Origin: Rhizobium sp. S152
Lineage (GTDB): Bacteria > Pseudomonadota > Alphaproteobacteria > Rhizobiales > Rhizobiaceae
Direction: 5' to 3'
NCBI RefSeq assembly: GCF_030380735.1
Contig: NZ_JAUDRZ010000003.1
Span: 310,001-374,000 of the forward strand
Length of the DNA: 64,000 nucleotides
The notes under the pieces were generated by a model that saw only the letters and a program-made list of their open reading frames with translations, ran no database searches and was not told the origin of the DNA. This document shows positions 63,863-64,000 of the stretch, one piece after another. Position 1 is the stretch's first letter. Every line of letters starts with the position of its first letter. The translations under genes and the position numbers were made by a program.

Positions 63863-64000
63863 TCAATGCGCCTTGAGTTGGGCCGCGCCGCCAAAGGGAG
63901 CAAAGTCGCGAACGGCAGCGTTTGGTATGTCGAGAATCTCGCGATTGATTGCCTGAAGCGCAAGATCGAGCCAGTGTATCGCGCTTGCGAGCTCGACATC
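63863..64000 (-). CDS. C-terminal part of an unidentified protein, cut by window edge
   Basis: The minus strand stays open from the window end for 45 residues to a TGA at 63863, reading 'ASAIHWLDLALQAIN' and ending 'APFGGAAQLKAH'. The residue mix and the absence of a better frame suggest a real C-terminus. No family recognised. Convergent with the GNAT gene. Confidence 0.5.
   Translation of the reverse strand, partial: DVELASAIHWLDLALQAINREILDIPNAAVRDFAPFGGAAQLKAH

Overview
The window looks like a GC-rich member of the Rhizobiales, most likely Rhizobiaceae (Rhizobium/Agrobacterium/Sinorhizobium group). The grounds are dense catabolic operons served by ABC transporters, a RepB protein of the repABC plasmid type, small DUF1127/DUF982/DUF1328/DUF3008 proteins, two promoters with the alphaproteobacterial EcfG spacing (GGAAC-N16-CGTT), and an iron-responsive TGA-N9-TCA box of the RirA type. 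The lone repB and the accessory catabolic content would fit a chromid or megaplasmid, but one window cannot prove that. I see no rRNA, tRNA, CRISPR array or intact insertion sequence.

Layout. 1-3.5 kb: hutD, then a tauABC taurine/sulfonate-type transporter whose binding-protein gene carries a frameshift. 3.5-9.2 kb: a ferric-siderophore ABC transporter (binding protein, ATPase, two permeases) on the minus strand, divergent from a FAD/NAD(P)-binding protein, with an iron box between them. 9.2-14.5 kb: a carboxymuconolactone-decarboxylase-like protein, a PAS-GGDEF protein, small DUF proteins and two Gfo/Idh/MocA dehydrogenases. 14.7-26.1 kb: sugar metabolism, comprising a dehydrogenase/aldo-keto reductase fusion, a CUT1 sugar transporter, AraC and LysR regulators, and a xylonate-dehydratase plus FAH-family pair resembling the upper non-phosphorylative (Weimberg/Dahms-type) pentose route. 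26.1-31.2 kb: a lipoprotein, an XRE regulator, orphan repB preceded by a parS-like palindrome, a DeoR/GlpR-like regulator, a YbaK-like editing protein and a Tim44-like protein. 31.2-35.2 kb: a chemoreceptor, a candidate small RNA and an MscS channel.

35.2-39 kb holds the most intriguing unit: a tightly overlapping operon of an N-formylglutamate-amidohydrolase-like enzyme, a DUF1704 'QEGLA' metallopeptidase (HExxxH, related to the eukaryotic MATCAP family) and an ATP-grasp glutathione-synthetase-like ligase. A ligase, a peptidase and an amidohydrolase together suggest an uncharacterised peptide or amino-acid conjugation/deconjugation pathway. 39-41.3 kb is an island of very small stress-type genes, two with EcfG-type promoters.

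41.6-57.7 kb is a large island for amino-acid derivatives: D-amino-acid transaminase, 5-oxoprolinase PxpABC, two GntR regulators, a D-2-hydroxyacid dehydrogenase, an M20 amidohydrolase, two M24 (creatinase/ectoine-hydrolase-like) enzymes with altered metal-ligand positions, a VOC protein, a DUF1989 protein, an amino-acid ABC transporter, an agmatinase-type ureohydrolase and a GhrA-like reductase. Their shared theme is opening cyclic, ureido or guanidino amino-acid derivatives; the substrate is unknown. 57.7-64 kb is ordinary: BASS transporter, YbaN-like protein, aldo/keto reductase, DUF1194 protein, cold-shock protein, class II aldolase, GNAT acetyltransferase and a partial gene at the right edge.

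All calls come from reading the sequence and remembered family motifs; no database search was run.
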